From Amyloporia xantha (taxonomy: Eukaryota; Basidiomycota; Agaricomycetes; Polyporales; Adustoporiaceae): a DNA stretch of 64,000 nucleotides. The stretch lies in the NCBI GenBank assembly GCA_036971615.1, contig JAYKKR010000002.1, positions 1,488,001-1,552,000 on the forward strand, written 5' to 3'. Of the stretch, positions 37,321 to 50,817 are shown piece by piece (position 1 is the first letter of the stretch; every line of letters starts with the position of its first letter). Position numbers and translations under genes: made by a program. The notes under the pieces were generated by a model. It was not told where the DNA came from. It was given only the letters and a program-made list of their open reading frames with translations, and did no database searches.

Positions 37321-38903
37321 TCAGATGTCGTCGTCGTCGCTCATGAACTCGTCCTCATCCTCATCGTCGACGCTGGCTAAGTTCGTAAAGTCCACCTTAT
37401 ACCGGAGAAGCCCGCCGATGCCTCCGAAGCCCTTAACGAACTGCGCCCCCTCCTGCGAGCGGTTCGTCACGAATTCGAGGTTCGCGCCGAACTCCTTGTA
37501 TTTCTCCGTAAACCACTCAAGGAGCGACTCGGGCTCGATGACGCGCTCCATCTCGAGGCCAGTAGACTTGTCAATGAACTTCTCACGGTCCTTCTCTTGC
37601 TCCTTGCTTGCGTGAACGACGATTTCCTCTGGAGACATACGTTAGACACTCGGTTTGGATGTAATGTTCGAAATCACTGACCTCCCGCAGCGTTCCGCAG
37701 CACGTAGCGCGTGATGTCGAGGTTTTCCCAGACAATGAGCGTTTCCACAGCTCCAAGTTCCAAAGCCTTCAATGTATCCTCGATACCGAAGCAGTACCTG
37801 CCAGTGTCTTGACTGATCTCGTCAAAGTACCTCTGGATCAATTTCTTCTCCTGAACAAACTTGACATTCTGGAGCGACTCTGCAGCAAGTTCAATGGCCT
37901 AGGGAGAAAATTCTCAGATCTACATGCATATACCGATATAGAATGGCGACATACCTGGTTGAAACCATTTTCACCACCATAACTGACATCGACAACCTTG
38001 ATGACCTTTGCGGCTAATCTTTGGTCGAACAAGTCACTCTGGCTCAGCTCCGTCTTGAAGTCGGCACTACCCGCCAGGACCAACCCCGTCACGTTCACCT
38101 TGTCGTTCGTGATGAAGTGCTGAACAGCCAACTCCGAAACTTTGCGGACGTAATTGTGTCGCTTCTCATCACGGAGACGAGCGAAACGCAGAGCAGACTG
38201 ACCACCACGGCCGTGCTTCTTCGGCAGATCGACCGTGAATTTATGGATGACTTCACGAGTATTTCCAGCGACAGTACCAAAGAGGGTTCCGTTTCCGTCC
38301 ATGACAATGAAGCCGAACTTGGAGTCCGATTCAAGGAGTTCCTGGAGAGCTTCCGTGTGGAACTTATTGTCACAGAGGTACAGCGATCTGATAAGAAATA
38401 AGAAAAATAGGGCAAGAGGTTTACGGATTAGACCTTACGTATTGATAGGTTTGTGCGGCTCGAAATCGAATGAGACTTTCTTCTCCTTGCCTTCATCGGT
38501 CAAAATCGTGCCGACAAACAGCACGAGACCGTTTGGCGGGACACGATTGTACAGCTTCAGACGCTGCTGTGTACTGGTAATGGCAGCCAAAACCGACAGT
38601 CGATTGACTCGAGACTTGATATTAGACGCTGTGCCGTATTCTTGCGTCAGCATCGCCGAAATACGCGAGATTTGGTCCTGGAGGTTAACGGTAAGTGATC
38701 GCGCTGAAATCACAAGAAATCGCACGCACCTTGGGAGGGACGATAAGACTGATCATGGAAGTACCCGCCCTAAGCATCCGATGAGTGCCCCGACATAACA
38801 ATCAGTAGAGGACGGCTACGTACCCCCTGGCGGCATCAAGGCTCTTGATGAGCTTCTTGACCTTCCACATCTGGATATTCTGCTCAGCAGGATCCTGACT
38901 CAT
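37321..38903 (-). CDS. SUP45: Eukaryotic peptide chain release factor 1
   Basis: eRF1 recognises all three stop codons and triggers peptide release with eRF3. The start is [20 protein letters not shown]. The N domain has TASNIKS (stop-codon reading) and YLCDNKF (YxCxxxF). The M domain has [13 protein letters not shown] with the catalytic GGQ. The C domain runs through [15 protein letters not shown] to an acidic end, FMSDDDDI. All three functional motifs match the standard-code consensus, so nothing suggests stop-codon reassignment. Introns are canonical, the frame is intact and the length of about 435 residues is as expected. Confidence 0.97.
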
Positions 38904-39155
38904 TTTGGCGAATCGTAAAGGGTCGTTCTCTCTCTTGGTTGTGGTTCGCGGCGAAAAGCAACAGAGAGGAGAAGGGACGTGGCAGAGAGTAAGGGCAGTT
39001 GAGGGCAGTGACCCAAATTTTCTGCCTCGATCAAGATTACGTTTCAACCGCTAGTTACCGATGCGATCACTTATCGGTATATATTTGTACAATTAAATCA
39101 ACAACGTCCCTTGCGTCATATTCTTATATCCTCCCCAGTCACTTATACTCATTCC
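38904..39155. promoter_or_regulatory. Bidirectional promoter eRF1/POP7
   Basis: The start codons of eRF1 (minus) and POP7 (plus) lie head to head about 250 bases apart, so this stretch must drive both. The eRF1 side has TTGCTTTTCGCC-type pyrimidine tracts on its strand; no TATA box is clear. Confidence 0.5.
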
Positions 39156-40068
39156 ATGTCCAATACCGCTCAGAAACGCAAAAATGACGGCAACGACGAG
39201 GAAACCGTCTCAAAACGCTCAAAGACTGCGTCGGAATCCGACGTGATAGCCGTCCCCGAAGCGTCTGTTGAGCATGCGGTCTTGGCACCAGCGTCGGACG
39301 AGCACGAGCGTGCAGCACATACAGGAGAACCTAGCGGACATGCTGCCAGTAACGACAAAGGAAAAGAAAAGGCGGATGCACGCAAGCAGCCCACAGAGTC
39401 GCATGCGAATCCTTCAAAGCCCACTCACACGATACGAAAACTCGCTCCTCAGCGACCATTTCCAACGGTGCCCACGTCCGTGTCTGCGACAGGACCCCGC
39501 TCTGCGCACACGGAAGGCAAGAATTATATCTGTGTGACGCGAAGAACACCAATGGGCGCGTATCTGAGACGCTGCAAGGACGTGGTCCTGAAGGACGGGT
39601 AAGTATCGTCGCCGGGTACGCCTTCAGCTATGCTCACTCAAGTGCGGCTGGCGGGTTTTCAGCTATAAAAGTCTACATCTGAGTGCTATGGGTGCTGCCA
39701 TTCCACATCTCATGCAGCTAGCACTATCTCTTCCGGCCATCCTGCCCTTCGCGCAAGACGAAATCCACACGGAGATCCTCACCGGCACAGTCGAAGTGCA
39801 AGACGAGATGATTCCGGAAGACGAGGATGAAGACATCACATATCGGACTCGAGGAAAATCGACTGTGAGCGTCGTCATCAAGATCGGTGATGGCGTCGAT
39901 GAGACGATCAGGCGCGGAAAGGCAAGGGGCAAAGGAATAGCAGCGAAGAACACAGTAGCTGCGGCTGGTGGAAATGCAGGTGCGGGTCGAGCCAGTCATT
40001 CAAAAGACAAGGCGAAGAAGGCTCCACCACAGACTGTTATTGGAATAAACGCAATGGAAACGACATGA
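39156..40068 (+). CDS. POP7: RNase P/MRP subunit Pop7 (Rpp20, Alba-like)
   Basis: Pop7 is a shared protein of nuclear RNase P (tRNA 5' processing) and RNase MRP (rRNA processing). It has an Alba fold and pairs with Pop6/Rpp25. A long, charged, low-complexity N-terminus (MSNTAQKRKNDGNDEE...) precedes the conserved core RKLAPQRPFPTVPTSVSATG, YICVTRRTPMGAYLRRCKDV and, after one intron, YKSLHLSAMGAAIPHLMQLA. An acidic loop and a Lys/Gly-rich tail end VIGINAMETT. The ATG at 39156 is chosen because it starts the hydrophilic N-terminus; one 15 codons upstream is also in frame. Confidence 0.88.
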
Positions 40069-40320
40069 TTCTTTTACTGTATGTTTGCTGTCAAGTGGAC
40101 GTCCTTTCACAACTCAAGGCCTGTGATTCCGTGAAATCCCATCCGCTATGAACATGCTAGTCTCTACCGCCTGCATGACGACAGCAGGTGTACGTACCAG
40201 TTCTATTCATGCTGCATAACACGGTTTTAAATTCAAGTGAAGTCAAGTGACTAGTGATAGATATACACAAAGCAGACATAAATCACTGCTCAGGGTTCTG
40301 AGTCCAAACGACAAGAAATT

Positions 40321-41970
40321 TCAGAATGTTTGCAACGGAATGATACCCATGACCTGAAAAGTGTTGCTAGATGATACAAGGAATAACAGATAGCAGATAC
40401 AATAGAAACTGTCGGCGTAATACCCAAGAAAAGAATATACGGGACAAGAATACGAGAATGACAGCACCGGTGTCGATGTTATCGCAGCTGTACAACAAGC
40501 CACGTCGAGACGACTGAAAAAAGAAGAGTGCAGAATGGGGCAGAGAGCCCCAGGGCAGCATTCGGTTCACCAGGAACAGGGAGGAAGTGGTGAGCGTCTG
40601 ATGCTTGCTGTGCCGCGGATTGCTTCACAGGCAATGAGATCGTAGCAACATTGTGAGAGTCCGAAACATACCTTGAAAACAGCTATGCCAATGAGGATCC
40701 CGGCGGCAAAGAAACAGAACGAGATTATCAACCATATGACTCCCCAGACTTTGGCAGGAAAATTACAATCAGCAACTCGTCGAAAAAGGACAAGATACGT
40801 GGTGTTTACCTTGTGAAGGACAACAGCCGCAGATTTTGGCGAAGGCAGAGGCGTCCGAACTGTTGACTTTGCGATCGATGGTATCGTCTGAGGGATCAGG
40901 GATATTGTAATTTAAGGTACGAGGAAACCGTATATATGCCACGCACCTATGATATCCCACAGGACATACATGCAAGACATGACACCTATAAACAAGATCT
41001 GAAGAAGACCATGCTTCTAGAGGACTCCGAAGGAGAATGGCGGACCACGCACGAAATATCTAAGAGCAACACCACCCTCAACAAACCAGAACAGGACTAT
41101 AAGGCCTGACATGCCCAAGATCAACAGCCATGTCCTATGGGCATTTGTGATCATTGTCAGTGTACGCGGAACGCAGCACAGGGCACGAATGGGCCTACAG
41201 CCAATCTTTGCGCGCCCACCACAGCGTGAAGAGGAAGAAGGCGGCGAGGACCAGACATGCGACCTTGCTTGCGTTGGTGTCGAAGCCGCAGACTATGAGG
41301 GCTGCTCCTATGAAGCCTGACCCAAGGTACCCAGCGGGTAGGGTTAACCAAGGAATTCCCTCCGGACATGCGCGTCGCTCCGCCTTCATCCGCTGTACAG
41401 ACACGCATTACTTTATTGTTTAACGGAGAAGGCACCGGCTTACTCACGATCAAGCTCTATGGAGTGTATGTGTGCGCAAGTAAGGACTTATGGAGAATTT
41501 CCTGTAAGCTGGGCTCGCCCTGAAATGGCTGACGCTTACCGCCCACAAAGGCATGGCTCATCTACACTCGACGTGAGGCATCTGCAAATCCTAAATATGT
41601 TCACCGGCGCACCTCATGAAATCCTACAGTCAACAGTCTAAGTAGAAATCAGCGAAACTCGACCCGGTACGTGTTCCGCCACTCACTTGAAGGGGTATAC
41701 TTCAATACATAGTTTTTAGTAACGGAGACTGGTCCTTGCTTGATGACACTCACATATAGCTGACAAGAATGGGACATGCCTAGGACTTACAGTCAAAATC
41801 TGGATCGGGGAATCAATACGATACACGGACCATAGAATAGCGATCGCCACAATATAACATGCAGCGACGATGAGCGTTGTCCTTTGAGTAGGATCAGGAG
41901 TCAAGTCGTCTTGAACAGTTCGTGCAGTAATATAGAACGAATGTTCGTGGTTGGGAGGGACGTAAGGCAT
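40321..41970 (-). CDS. M50B-like membrane protein (one +1 frame break)
   Basis: This fungal multipass protein belongs to the peptidase M50B-like group and is a putative intramembrane metalloprotease. The start MPYVPPNHEHSFYITARTVQ precedes a membrane segment. Then comes FHE|MSHAFVG: the HExxH zinc motif HEMSH is split by an intron between Glu and Met. HIHSIELD, PDEGGATRMSGG, LPAGYLGSGFIGAALIVCGF, ACLVLAAFFLFTLWWARKDW, VNSSDASAFAKICGCCPS and VWGVIWLIISFCFFAAGILI follow. The run GGGAA (plus strand 41356-41360) holds one base too many, so RMSGG and IPWLTLP fall in different frames. The 3' end is uncertain: after HHFLPVPGE the frame stays open to 40321, longer than usual. Confidence 0.82.
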
Positions 41971-42606
41971 GGTACCGGTATCAGAGACTGGACGAGTAAG
42001 TTAGAGGGCCGTTTGATAGTACTGGGTGCGTGCAAAGCAAGTTCAGGGGGGAGGATTGGGAAGGAAGACCAGTCTTTAAGGCTGAGCAAGACTCAAGACA
42101 ACTAGTATTTGTCCTGCCAAGAACGGTTAAAATATGGCAGCACAGAAGACAGTCGACAAGCTCAATTGGCACAAGCTGGTGGGCATACAGGAGCTAATAT
42201 AAAGAACTCCAGTTCGCAGTTTGGGTTGACTGCGCAGCTAGTGACAGCCTGGTGTATGCCAGACCGACCATGCCATTGCCAAGAGCAGTAGCAGCGCCGA
42301 AGTGGTTTGGAATCTCTTGGATTGAAGCGACGTCCGAGTCGCCGACCGACGGAGTCGGACTACACTCACCCATATGTGCGTCATCGTGCACAGCCAATGG
42401 CCCACATTTCGACGGAAGTAATCCAGTATGTCAAGATCTCACCGCATTGCGTACATAAAATCATCCTCGCAAAACACAGAAACAAAGATAGAATTAATGC
42501 TAGGATACAGGACACAAGACAATGTAACGATATATAGCCTGAGGACGTCCACATAGAACACACAGCAATGGAGACAATGAAGAAATACAACGCTGACGGT
42601 GATAAA
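41971..42606. other. M50B upstream region and eEF3 3' region
   Basis: No gene is recognised. It should hold the M50B-like promoter (next to 41970) and the eEF3 3' UTR (next to 42607). Confidence 0.4.
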
Positions 42607-45600
42607 TTACAGCTCGTCGTCGGTGATCTCCTCGCCCCTCTTTTTCCGCGCCATGCGCTCCTTTTTGAGCTGTTGAACAACTCGTCAGCAATGAACTCAC
42701 GCAATGAACCCAGTTCACACTTACTTTACGTGCCTCGGACGCCGTGATCTTCTTCTGCTTCTTTGTCTCGATCTTGTTACCCATGGCATCATATTGATCC
42801 TCCTCCTCGCCATCCTTCTTGTCGATGCGAGGTCCGGAGCCCTGGCCTTCTACCCAGTTGTGACCCGACGCCTCAAGACGACCGTCGCGCATGGCCCAGA
42901 CTTCCTTGCACAGCGACTCAGAGAAGTCCCGGTTGTGCGTGATGACGAGCACACCACCCTCAAACTCCTTGAGGGCCTTGATGAGGGCAGCGAGCGACTC
43001 ACGATCGAGGTAGTCTGCAAAATCGGTCAGACAAGCACGAGACAACAATAAAACATGCACATACTCGTGGGCTCATCCAAGCAGATAATGTGGGGTCGGC
43101 GCCAGGTAGCAGCTCCGAGAACAACCTTGACCTTCTGACCACCGGAGAGACCTCTCATAGTGTTGTGCGAAACGAATTCAGCCTCAAGACCGAAGTCGGC
43201 GAAGTGCTTTTCGATCTCCCGACGAACGAGAGGACGGAGAAGACCAAGGCGCTGGGCCTCACGGGTGTCAACTTCGAGGACCTTCTTCTCGTAGCCACGC
43301 TTGATGAGATCGTCACGCGGCAGCCAAATGTTCTCGGAGGAACTCATCCCCTTGAACGACACCTCATACTCGTATGACTGCTTGAGCTTCTTGCGGCCGA
43401 CGATCTCATCGATCAAGCGCTTCTGGCCTTCGACGACGACGACACCTCCGTCCTTCATCTTCTTCTCTTCCTCTTCGGTGATCTGACGGTTCGCCTTCAT
43501 CATCTCCTCCAAGTCTTCACCGGTCTGGTAACGCCACAGCATGTACTCGAGCGGGGTCTTGTCGAGATGGCTATCGATGTGGTGGAACGCATGCTGCGCA
43601 ACGTAACCGATGACAAGGTTAGGGTGCTTCCAGGTTTCACCGCCCCGGTTGGGCTCGAGGTCACCGATGAGCAGCTTGACAAGGGTAGACTTTCCGGAAC
43701 CGTTGGGACCGAGGACAGCGACACGCGACGAGAGAGAGACCTGAAGTGTGATATCGTACAGTTGCTGCACCGGCTGTGTGGGGTACTGGTAGCCAACTTT
43801 GCGCATCTTCATCAAACTCTTCTCCTTGGTCTTCACACCCTCGAGAAGAGGAGGATCAGGAAGCTTGAATTGGTAGTCTTCCTGGGCCTCAAGAGTGTAG
43901 TACGACCGCGCCTCAGGAACCTGCTTCATGAAGGATTCAAGGTTTCCCCTGTACCTCCTAAGCTTGAAGCGGTTGAGGTGGAGGACATCCGTGATAGTGT
44001 TGTTCAAGAAACCAGAGTCGTGAGAAACGATAATCGACGTGCATGTCGTCAAACCCGTGAGGTAGCTCTCCAACCAAGCAACGTTCACGACGTCAAGATG
44101 GTTAGTGGGCTCATCCAGGAGAAGGATGTCGGCCTTGAAAAGCATGGCACGAGCCAACGCTAGCTTCATCTTCCAACCACCAGACAAGCTACCGATCGCT
44201 TGCTTCTGCCTCTCGTCACTGAAACCGACAGATGCAAGGGTCTCGATAATCTCCTCCTTCGACGCCTCAATACGCTGGTCCGCCAGAATGAAGTCGAGAA
44301 TCGAAGTCTCAGCCTCGCTGCCGTCGATGTCGTGCTCGACATAGAAGGTTCGGACCTCGTCGGGAGACGGGAAGCCTTCGACTTGTCTGTTAGAGATTAA
44401 GATCAGGAAAAACTCAACCGCGAGACAAAACCAAAATCACGTACCCATTTGTGATCGCACGCATGAGCGTGGACTTTCCGGTTCCATTTCGTCCACAAAG
44501 ACCGTAGCGGTGGCCACGCTTGAGACGGAGCTTGGCGGTGTTCAAGAGAATCTTGGCACCGTAGGCCAAAGAGAACTGGCAGTTACACAAATCCTCGCCC
44601 TCCTCTTCGTCCTCGAGAACTTCACCCTCATCGTCGTCCTGAGATGCCGACTTGACGACCCACTCGTTGATGATGGTGATAGCATCAGGCGATGCGGTGA
44701 CGTAAGTCAAGTAAGGAGCAAGCGACTGCCACTCGGTAACGTCGAAGTTCTTGGCATCGACAAGATGTGCGGCAAGGCGACCAGCATATGAGATCTCGAC
44801 GGTGCTGGCGGAAGGAACGGGGTTGGCGCCAGCCTTCTTGTAGAGACCAACCACGACCTGCGCAAGTTGCTTCTCGTCCGCAGTCTTCAACGGAGGAAGG
44901 TCAGAACCGTCGCCGGTGGGGACGTCACCGACCTGACGAAGGGTAGCAATAGCACGAGCAACAACGCTGCGAGCCTCCGGGTCACCAATGGTAGACTCGA
45001 CCTTGAGGAGGCCGGGGAGCAACTTGGGAATGAAAGGTCGCACAGTGACAGCAGAGTCAACCAACTTGGCCATGTTGTCGATAATGCTACATTCGGAACA
45101 GATATCAGTCATACACACCACGAACCATACGAAAGTCACTTACACAGCAACCTTACGCTTCGTAGCAGTGAGCTTCTCGGTCAAACCACGCGACAACAAG
45201 GGAACCATGAGCGAGAGGGTAGGGGAATCAACTTCCGAAACGAATGTGGTAGCCGAAAGGAGACTGATAGTGTTGGGAACCTCCTCGACAGGGTTAATCA
45301 GAGCCTTGATGAGGGCAGGAATAAAGCGTTCAATATCCTTGTTCGAGACCAGCGCGGTAGACTTCTCTAGCGAATCGCGCGCCGCCTTCTTCACGTCGGC
45401 TTTGGTGTCCCAGATCGCCTCAGAAAGGACAGGGACGATTTCCGGGGTAAGGCGACCCATCTGAGTCGGCGCACTGGCAACGAGCTGGTTGAGAATGGTA
45501 AGGGAACCAGTCTTGATTTGCCATTTTCCCGCCGTCTTGATTTCGTGAAGAAGGGCGGGCAGTATAAGTACAGTCGCCCAGGCGTTCATGGAAGAAACGT

Positions 45601-46003
45601 ATGCCTTGACCGCCTCGACAGCAGCTGTCCGCACAGCGGGCATCTTGTCGGCGAAGCATTCGAGAAGGGCTGCATAGAGGCCGGAGTCGACGAAAATGGG
45701 CTCTAACGCTCTTACAGCAGGGGTCGTCGCAAGCGCAGCAACAGCGCTGGCTGCACCCTCACGCGCGGCAGGTGATTTCTTGTCGTTCAATGCCTTGATG
45801 GCGGCATCCGTGAAACCGACAGACTGGAGGGCCTTGGAGCCGTCCTTTTGGGCGAGCGCAGCGAGAGTCGCTGCTGAAGACTCGCGGGTCGCCTTGTCAG
45901 AGACGAAGAGGCCTGACACGTCAAACTGGCCGTCCGCAGGGGCGACAGTGCCCTTCAGGGAGGCAGCGGGGGTAGCAGGGGCAGTAGCGGTAACAGCGGG
46001 CAT
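42607..46003 (-). CDS. YEF3: Translation elongation factor eEF3
   Basis: eEF3 is a fungal ATPase that helps release deacylated tRNA from the ribosomal E site. The start MPAVTATAPATPAAS precedes a HEAT-repeat region (AAREGAASAVAALATTPAVR...) and a four-helix region. The first ABC domain has GLCGRNGTGKSTLMRA, LSGGWKMKLALARAML and LLLDEPTNHLD. The second has VAVLGPNGSGKSTLVKLL, LSGGQKVKVVLGAATW and CLDEPTNYLD, with a chromodomain insert between its motifs. The tail is Lys-rich and ends EITDDEL. The length of roughly 1,050 residues fits the family. The frame is intact and introns are canonical. A GTTAGT..GCAG intron probably lies in the 5' UTR nine bases before the ATG. Confidence 0.97.
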
Positions 46004-46620
46004 TTCGTTAATCTGCATGTTCAATGTTACTATTAGAGCTACACAGATGGGCATAGGCTACGCTCAAAAAACTAACCTTTGGAGATGGTATGATCGATTT
46101 AGGTGAAAAAGCGATAGATCGCGAGAAGGCCGTCAAGGATGGAGAAACGCTCTATTCTAGCCTGGTCAAAGCCTACAAGCGAAAGTCAGCAAAGCCAGGG
46201 GAATGGGTGGGCTTGCAGCAAGCAATCACCTCTACACGACAAAAAGAGAGGAGTAGGAGGGGAGTAAGGATAGAGTTTTCTGTCGGACGAAGCTTATATA
46301 TCACCCCTCCACTACGGGCGGACTCTGAAAAATGTCGCGCCGACGGCACGTGTGACGGTACCAGGCTGTGGCCAGCCATCCAGCCTCTGTTCAAAGACAC
46401 AGCCATGGTCTATAGCAAGCCCATCTTCTCCTAAGCTCCGAGCATGATGCTGATCAGTCAATCAACCGCAGCTTTGCGGGGTAGAGTGTTATCCCATTGG
46501 TAACCCCACAATGCACACGCCATGCTGGCAGGAAGTACAGGAACGCTCGCCATGCATTCACCTCCGATGCCGGATCTACATGCAGCTAGGAACTACCTGA
46601 CGCCTTCATTGCCCCCCATC
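46004..46620. promoter_or_regulatory. eEF3 upstream region and V-ATPase a 3' region
   Basis: This carries the eEF3 promoter and leader with a probable 5' UTR intron. A minus-strand TATATA-like stretch occurs near 46,297-46,302, about 295 bases upstream of the eEF3 ATG. No other gene is seen. Confidence 0.4.
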
Positions 46621-49600
46621 TCATTCTTCGTTCAATTTGGCGAAGCTCAACGGTTCGAATTGCTGTAGAAGATGTGAAAAAGAAGCATGATCAGTAAGCG
46701 TGTCTTCAGCATGTACATCGATAGCCCATCATGGACAACACGCACATAACCCCCAGCCTCGTAGTGCTTGCTGTTAGCTTCGACCCAGTGCAGTCGCAAT
46801 GCATGCAAGAAGGCAGACAACCCCTGAAGTTCCACGGATCAGATAAGACGAAGATGATTCGCATCGGTACACTTACCTCCATGATGCACAGGATAGCCAC
46901 TGTTAAGGTAAGCCACAACGCGCCGACGAGAGCAATCGCGATATACCCAATGATACCTTCCATACCAAGAACACCTCCTATAGTCATACTCCAGAGGACT
47001 TCCGACAGCTGAGCATGTGCAAGCGAGAGAGCCCATAGACGGAGATAAGAGGCAGTGTGCGAGATGCAACCCAGACAAAACTCAATGGTGTGGATGACCT
47101 GATGTATCACGACCTCCCCGAAATCGTGATGTTCCTGACAAGAATCGGATTGACAAGATCGGATGAACAAGAATCCATTAGCCTGCAATACGGTACTCAC
47201 ATGTTCCTCGTCCATTGATTCCACTATGGTCCCGCCGTTCCCTTCCTCCTCGCCCTCTAGTTCAGAATCAGAAGCATGACGGGGAACCTCTTCCGTTCCC
47301 AGACCGATATAACCCTGTCCTTGAATCTTCTTCATCTCTTTCCATGCCAAGTACGGTTTGGCCACGAGGAGCCAGGGCACGCAGACGAATGCAATTAAAA
47401 GCAGTATCACCTGAACCGTGCTCTGACCACGGTAAAGCTCAACATCTGGATCGATGGTTCCAGGAGATAGGAACATTGAAATGAGCATGGTGAGCAGAGA
47501 TGGAGGTACGGTTGGCGATAACTCCCAGTTCACCGACCACTTGTAAATGATGCAAACGACAAGATAGCCAAATATCGACTGCAAGAAGAGCATCTGTGGT
47601 ACGAAATTGGTCCAGATATCCATACGACGGTTGAACCGTATGTGGTTCGGAACTTGCAAACAGAGAGCAAATGTCATCTGTAATACTGTCAGCCTTAGCT
47701 CGCAGCCAACCTAAAAGACCAACTATTGACTAACATGAATGACACCAAGAACGATGGACATTTTCATCTTGTAAGAATTGGTGAAAAGCAACGCGTTATC
47801 GGCGCCGTGCCAACTTGGGTCGATACCAATGGGATATGTAAACCCAGTCGAAACGGCGGGGACGGATTCATTGCCCATGTTGCGCGGGCCATGACCAACC
47901 GGAATGGAAAATGTGTAGCGACTTAGAAAATATGTCGTTGTAGAGGAGCCCAGTGTACATAGAGAAAGCGCCCATTAGAAGGATGATGTAACGGCCGCTA
48001 TAACAGTCCGGTCAGTACGTTAGATGCCTGAATAGCAATAACATTGTACCCACAAGAAGAAAGTTCCAAAGATCTAGCAGAATGTCAATGATTGCGCGCC
48101 CGATCAAGATAATAGAGGACATACCTCTCCGAGATCGGTTCTGGCGAGCCTCCGCTCCAGAAGTATCATGATCAGGGCACTCGTAAAGGTAATGAAGCCA
48201 TGACCAATGTCGCCGAACATGACTGCAAACAGGAAAGGGAAGGTGATCACAGCGAACAAGCCGGGATTGACTTCTTGATAAGACGCAGTACCGTACGCGT
48301 CCATAATCGTCTGGAAACCCTCGGTGAACTTGTTTGTGCGAATAAAGGTTGGCGGCGTCTTATTCGTACGAAGCACATGGAGGATGGGAGGAACATTGGT
48401 GCCTGATGCCTCCTAATAAACCGAGGCTATCAGTGCACGAACGAGGCTAAACAGGGATTTCCACCAACCGTAGCATGCTTGAGCGCGGACTGAATATCCG
48501 GAATGTCCCTTGTGGGACACCATCCCTCTGCAAAAAGCGTCTTCCTGCGCACGTCGTAGTTGAGTAGATTCAAGGTCTCGTAGATGAGCTTCTCCTTCTG
48601 GACGACATCCACCCAGCTCGCTAGACTCTCGCCAATTTTGAGCAATTCCGATCGGCGATTAGCACCGGTGTTGTACGAGACCACCTGTAAATCCTCCAAG
48701 CGCGCGGTAACTTCACGCATCGAATCGGCCCGCTTATCAGCATTCGCGTCGATCGGATACAGAGTGGCGCCCATGGATTCAGCGACCTTGCGGATTTTGG
48801 CCAGCAGCGTATCACCATGTGCGAAGATGATGAATACATTCTTGCGCGTCTCTTCTCCGGTGGCCGGGTTGACGAACGGCTCCGCGATGTCGGTGTGGTT
48901 CATATAGAGATTACCGCGGAGAACTCGCCACAGAACTCGCTCGAACGTAGGCAAGCGTGCGCGATCTATGGTACCAGCCACAAATCTAAACCTGAAGTCA
49001 ACAACAGGAAACCACTGATATGAACGAAGGACGAACTCAAGGTCAAACTGAGCTCCACTTAAATATTGAGCTTCTCTGTCATCATGCTGCAGTAATGGGG
49101 CAGAGCTGTCATCCATGGAATTCCTGACTTCAGGCTGATAACCCATGGCCTACGACGGGTATTGATGCCATGTCAATGATTATAGCTGCGCCTGGGACCC
49201 AACCACGGACGCACCCTCTCAAAAAATACCGCTGTCTCTCGTAGCACATGACGAGCCTCTTCGAGCTCCCTGGTACGTTCGCACAGTAGCTGATAACTTT
49301 CATTCATCTGTATCACTCTGGTCTCATGCTCCTTGAGCTTGAGGTCCAATTCGTCCATGGTTTGCGCAGCACGCGGGCCCACAGTAAGAAGAGGCGCAGA
49401 ATCGTACAGAGGCCTAACAGGGATCTTGTCTTTTTCCTTCTCGATTTGGGTAGAGAAGAATCTCACTCGACGAGCCATCTCGTCGATGCGGCGAATCTCG
49501 CCGACGAAAGAACGTTGGAAAGGATTGACGTCAGGATTCAACTATAAACAACGCTCGTTCAATTATGTTCATAACTCCGGTAGGGTAACGTACATCTTTG

Positions 49601-49773
49601 AACTGAACATTACCAAGCTCTCCTAGCTCTGCCACGGTATCATGGGCTACTTCAGTTGGTATGAGAAACTGCACCAAACTCATGTGCTCCGAGCCTGCGA
49701 ACGCATTCAGCACGCAGCTTAAATAAAAGATGACAAGCTACTGACGGAATGCAGATGGATAGTCGTCCGCCAT
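46621..49773 (-). CDS. VPH1: V-ATPase V0 subunit a (one +1 frame break)
   Basis: This proton-path subunit of the vacuolar ATPase acidifies vacuole and endosomes. The first exon, MADDYPSAF, splices to [20 protein letters not shown]. The N-terminal cytosolic half follows ([51 protein letters not shown]). The membrane half has [73 protein letters not shown] and [18 protein letters not shown] with the essential Arg, ending SFAKLNEE. One extra G (CCC at 47874-47876 on the plus strand) breaks the frame between WPAQHG and NESVPAVS; dropping it restores the family sequence. The rest joins cleanly across about eight introns. Confidence 0.95.
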
Positions 49774-50817
49774 CCTGCCACGACAAGACGGAGACTACTG
49801 AACGATTAGAGGGCTGTCAATGACGAGAACTGAGTACTGAGCCCTCAGCCGACCGCTCAGGCTGCGTGCGCCCTACAGTACTATTTGTGCCCCGCAAACA
49901 AATAGAAGCGCTGGCTTCATTATGTAATCAGGATGGTGACGCTCGGCCCGCTCAGGCGTTTCCAGAGCGTCTTGCACGCTTGTACTACTTAGCTACTTAG
50001 CTGCTACTGCTGAGTCCTGCCACAACACTGGTACGCATACTTAGGTAAGTACTGGAACCAGAAGGCGTACCCGTTCACTCCGGGTGTTTGCAAAACTGAC
50101 TCCGGAAAAATGTCTCTATGATGTTACGCCAAAGAACGTACACCTTTCTAGTTCTTCGTAAACACTGTGGTGTTGGGAACTCTGCACTTGAATACAACTT
50201 TCCAGGTCTAATCTGTGTGCGCGCACTGCTCACCCAGGCAGTAAAATCAAGCGACATGTGGCTTTGACAGCACGACTTCATTCGTAGCTTGTAGGCCGCT
50301 TCTCACTGAGCTAGCGAAGCTACGTACCTATCGGTGAGTCTGCATGGCACAATAGATGAACATGGTCTATCCTAGTAAAGAGGTTCATTCTCCAGGTTGC
50401 TTCGACATCGAATAACTTTATGCTGTGTAAGCAAGACATAGAAAAGATTGTTCTGGGAACTTGAACCACTTTCAATGAATGACATGTCTAACATATAAAA
50501 CGTGATAGATGGACATTCTCAGGGTACCCGTCTCTTTGCAAACATATCGTCTCAGGCGGACCACACACGCCCAGAAGTCCCGCACAAAAGGAAACCTTAA
50601 CTTAGTCTGCAATGTTCATCTGTAAGGTTAGTGGTCATCATTAGTCATCGGCAGCATGCATATTGGCAGCATTCGAAACAGATCGTGCTCAGCTGATTGT
50701 TGACATGTATGTTCCCTGCCCGCCCTCATGCTGATACAACAGGATGGACTTCTCTCCACAGATTGCATAGGACGCTTCCCAAGGAGGCAGTATGTGCGTG
50801 TATTCGATTATGTTGAG
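49774..50817. other. V-ATPase a upstream region and intergenic
   Basis: The part next to 49773 should be the V-ATPase a promoter. The remainder shows no recognisable coding sequence. Confidence 0.4.

Noticed and set aside
37001..37615. 204-codon plus-strand ORF rich in Ser/Pro
   Set aside because: Its second half is antisense to the eRF1 last exon and its first half is a GC-rich 3' region; the composition reflects base bias, not a protein family.
41435..41450. A 9-nt microexon in the M50B-like gene
   Set aside because: A longer exon starting at TCCTTACTTGCG reads through it in the conserved frame, so no microexon is needed.
43567..44163. 198-codon plus-strand ORF and similar long ORFs opposite eEF3
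   Set aside because: They mirror the highly biased codon use of eEF3 on the other strand.
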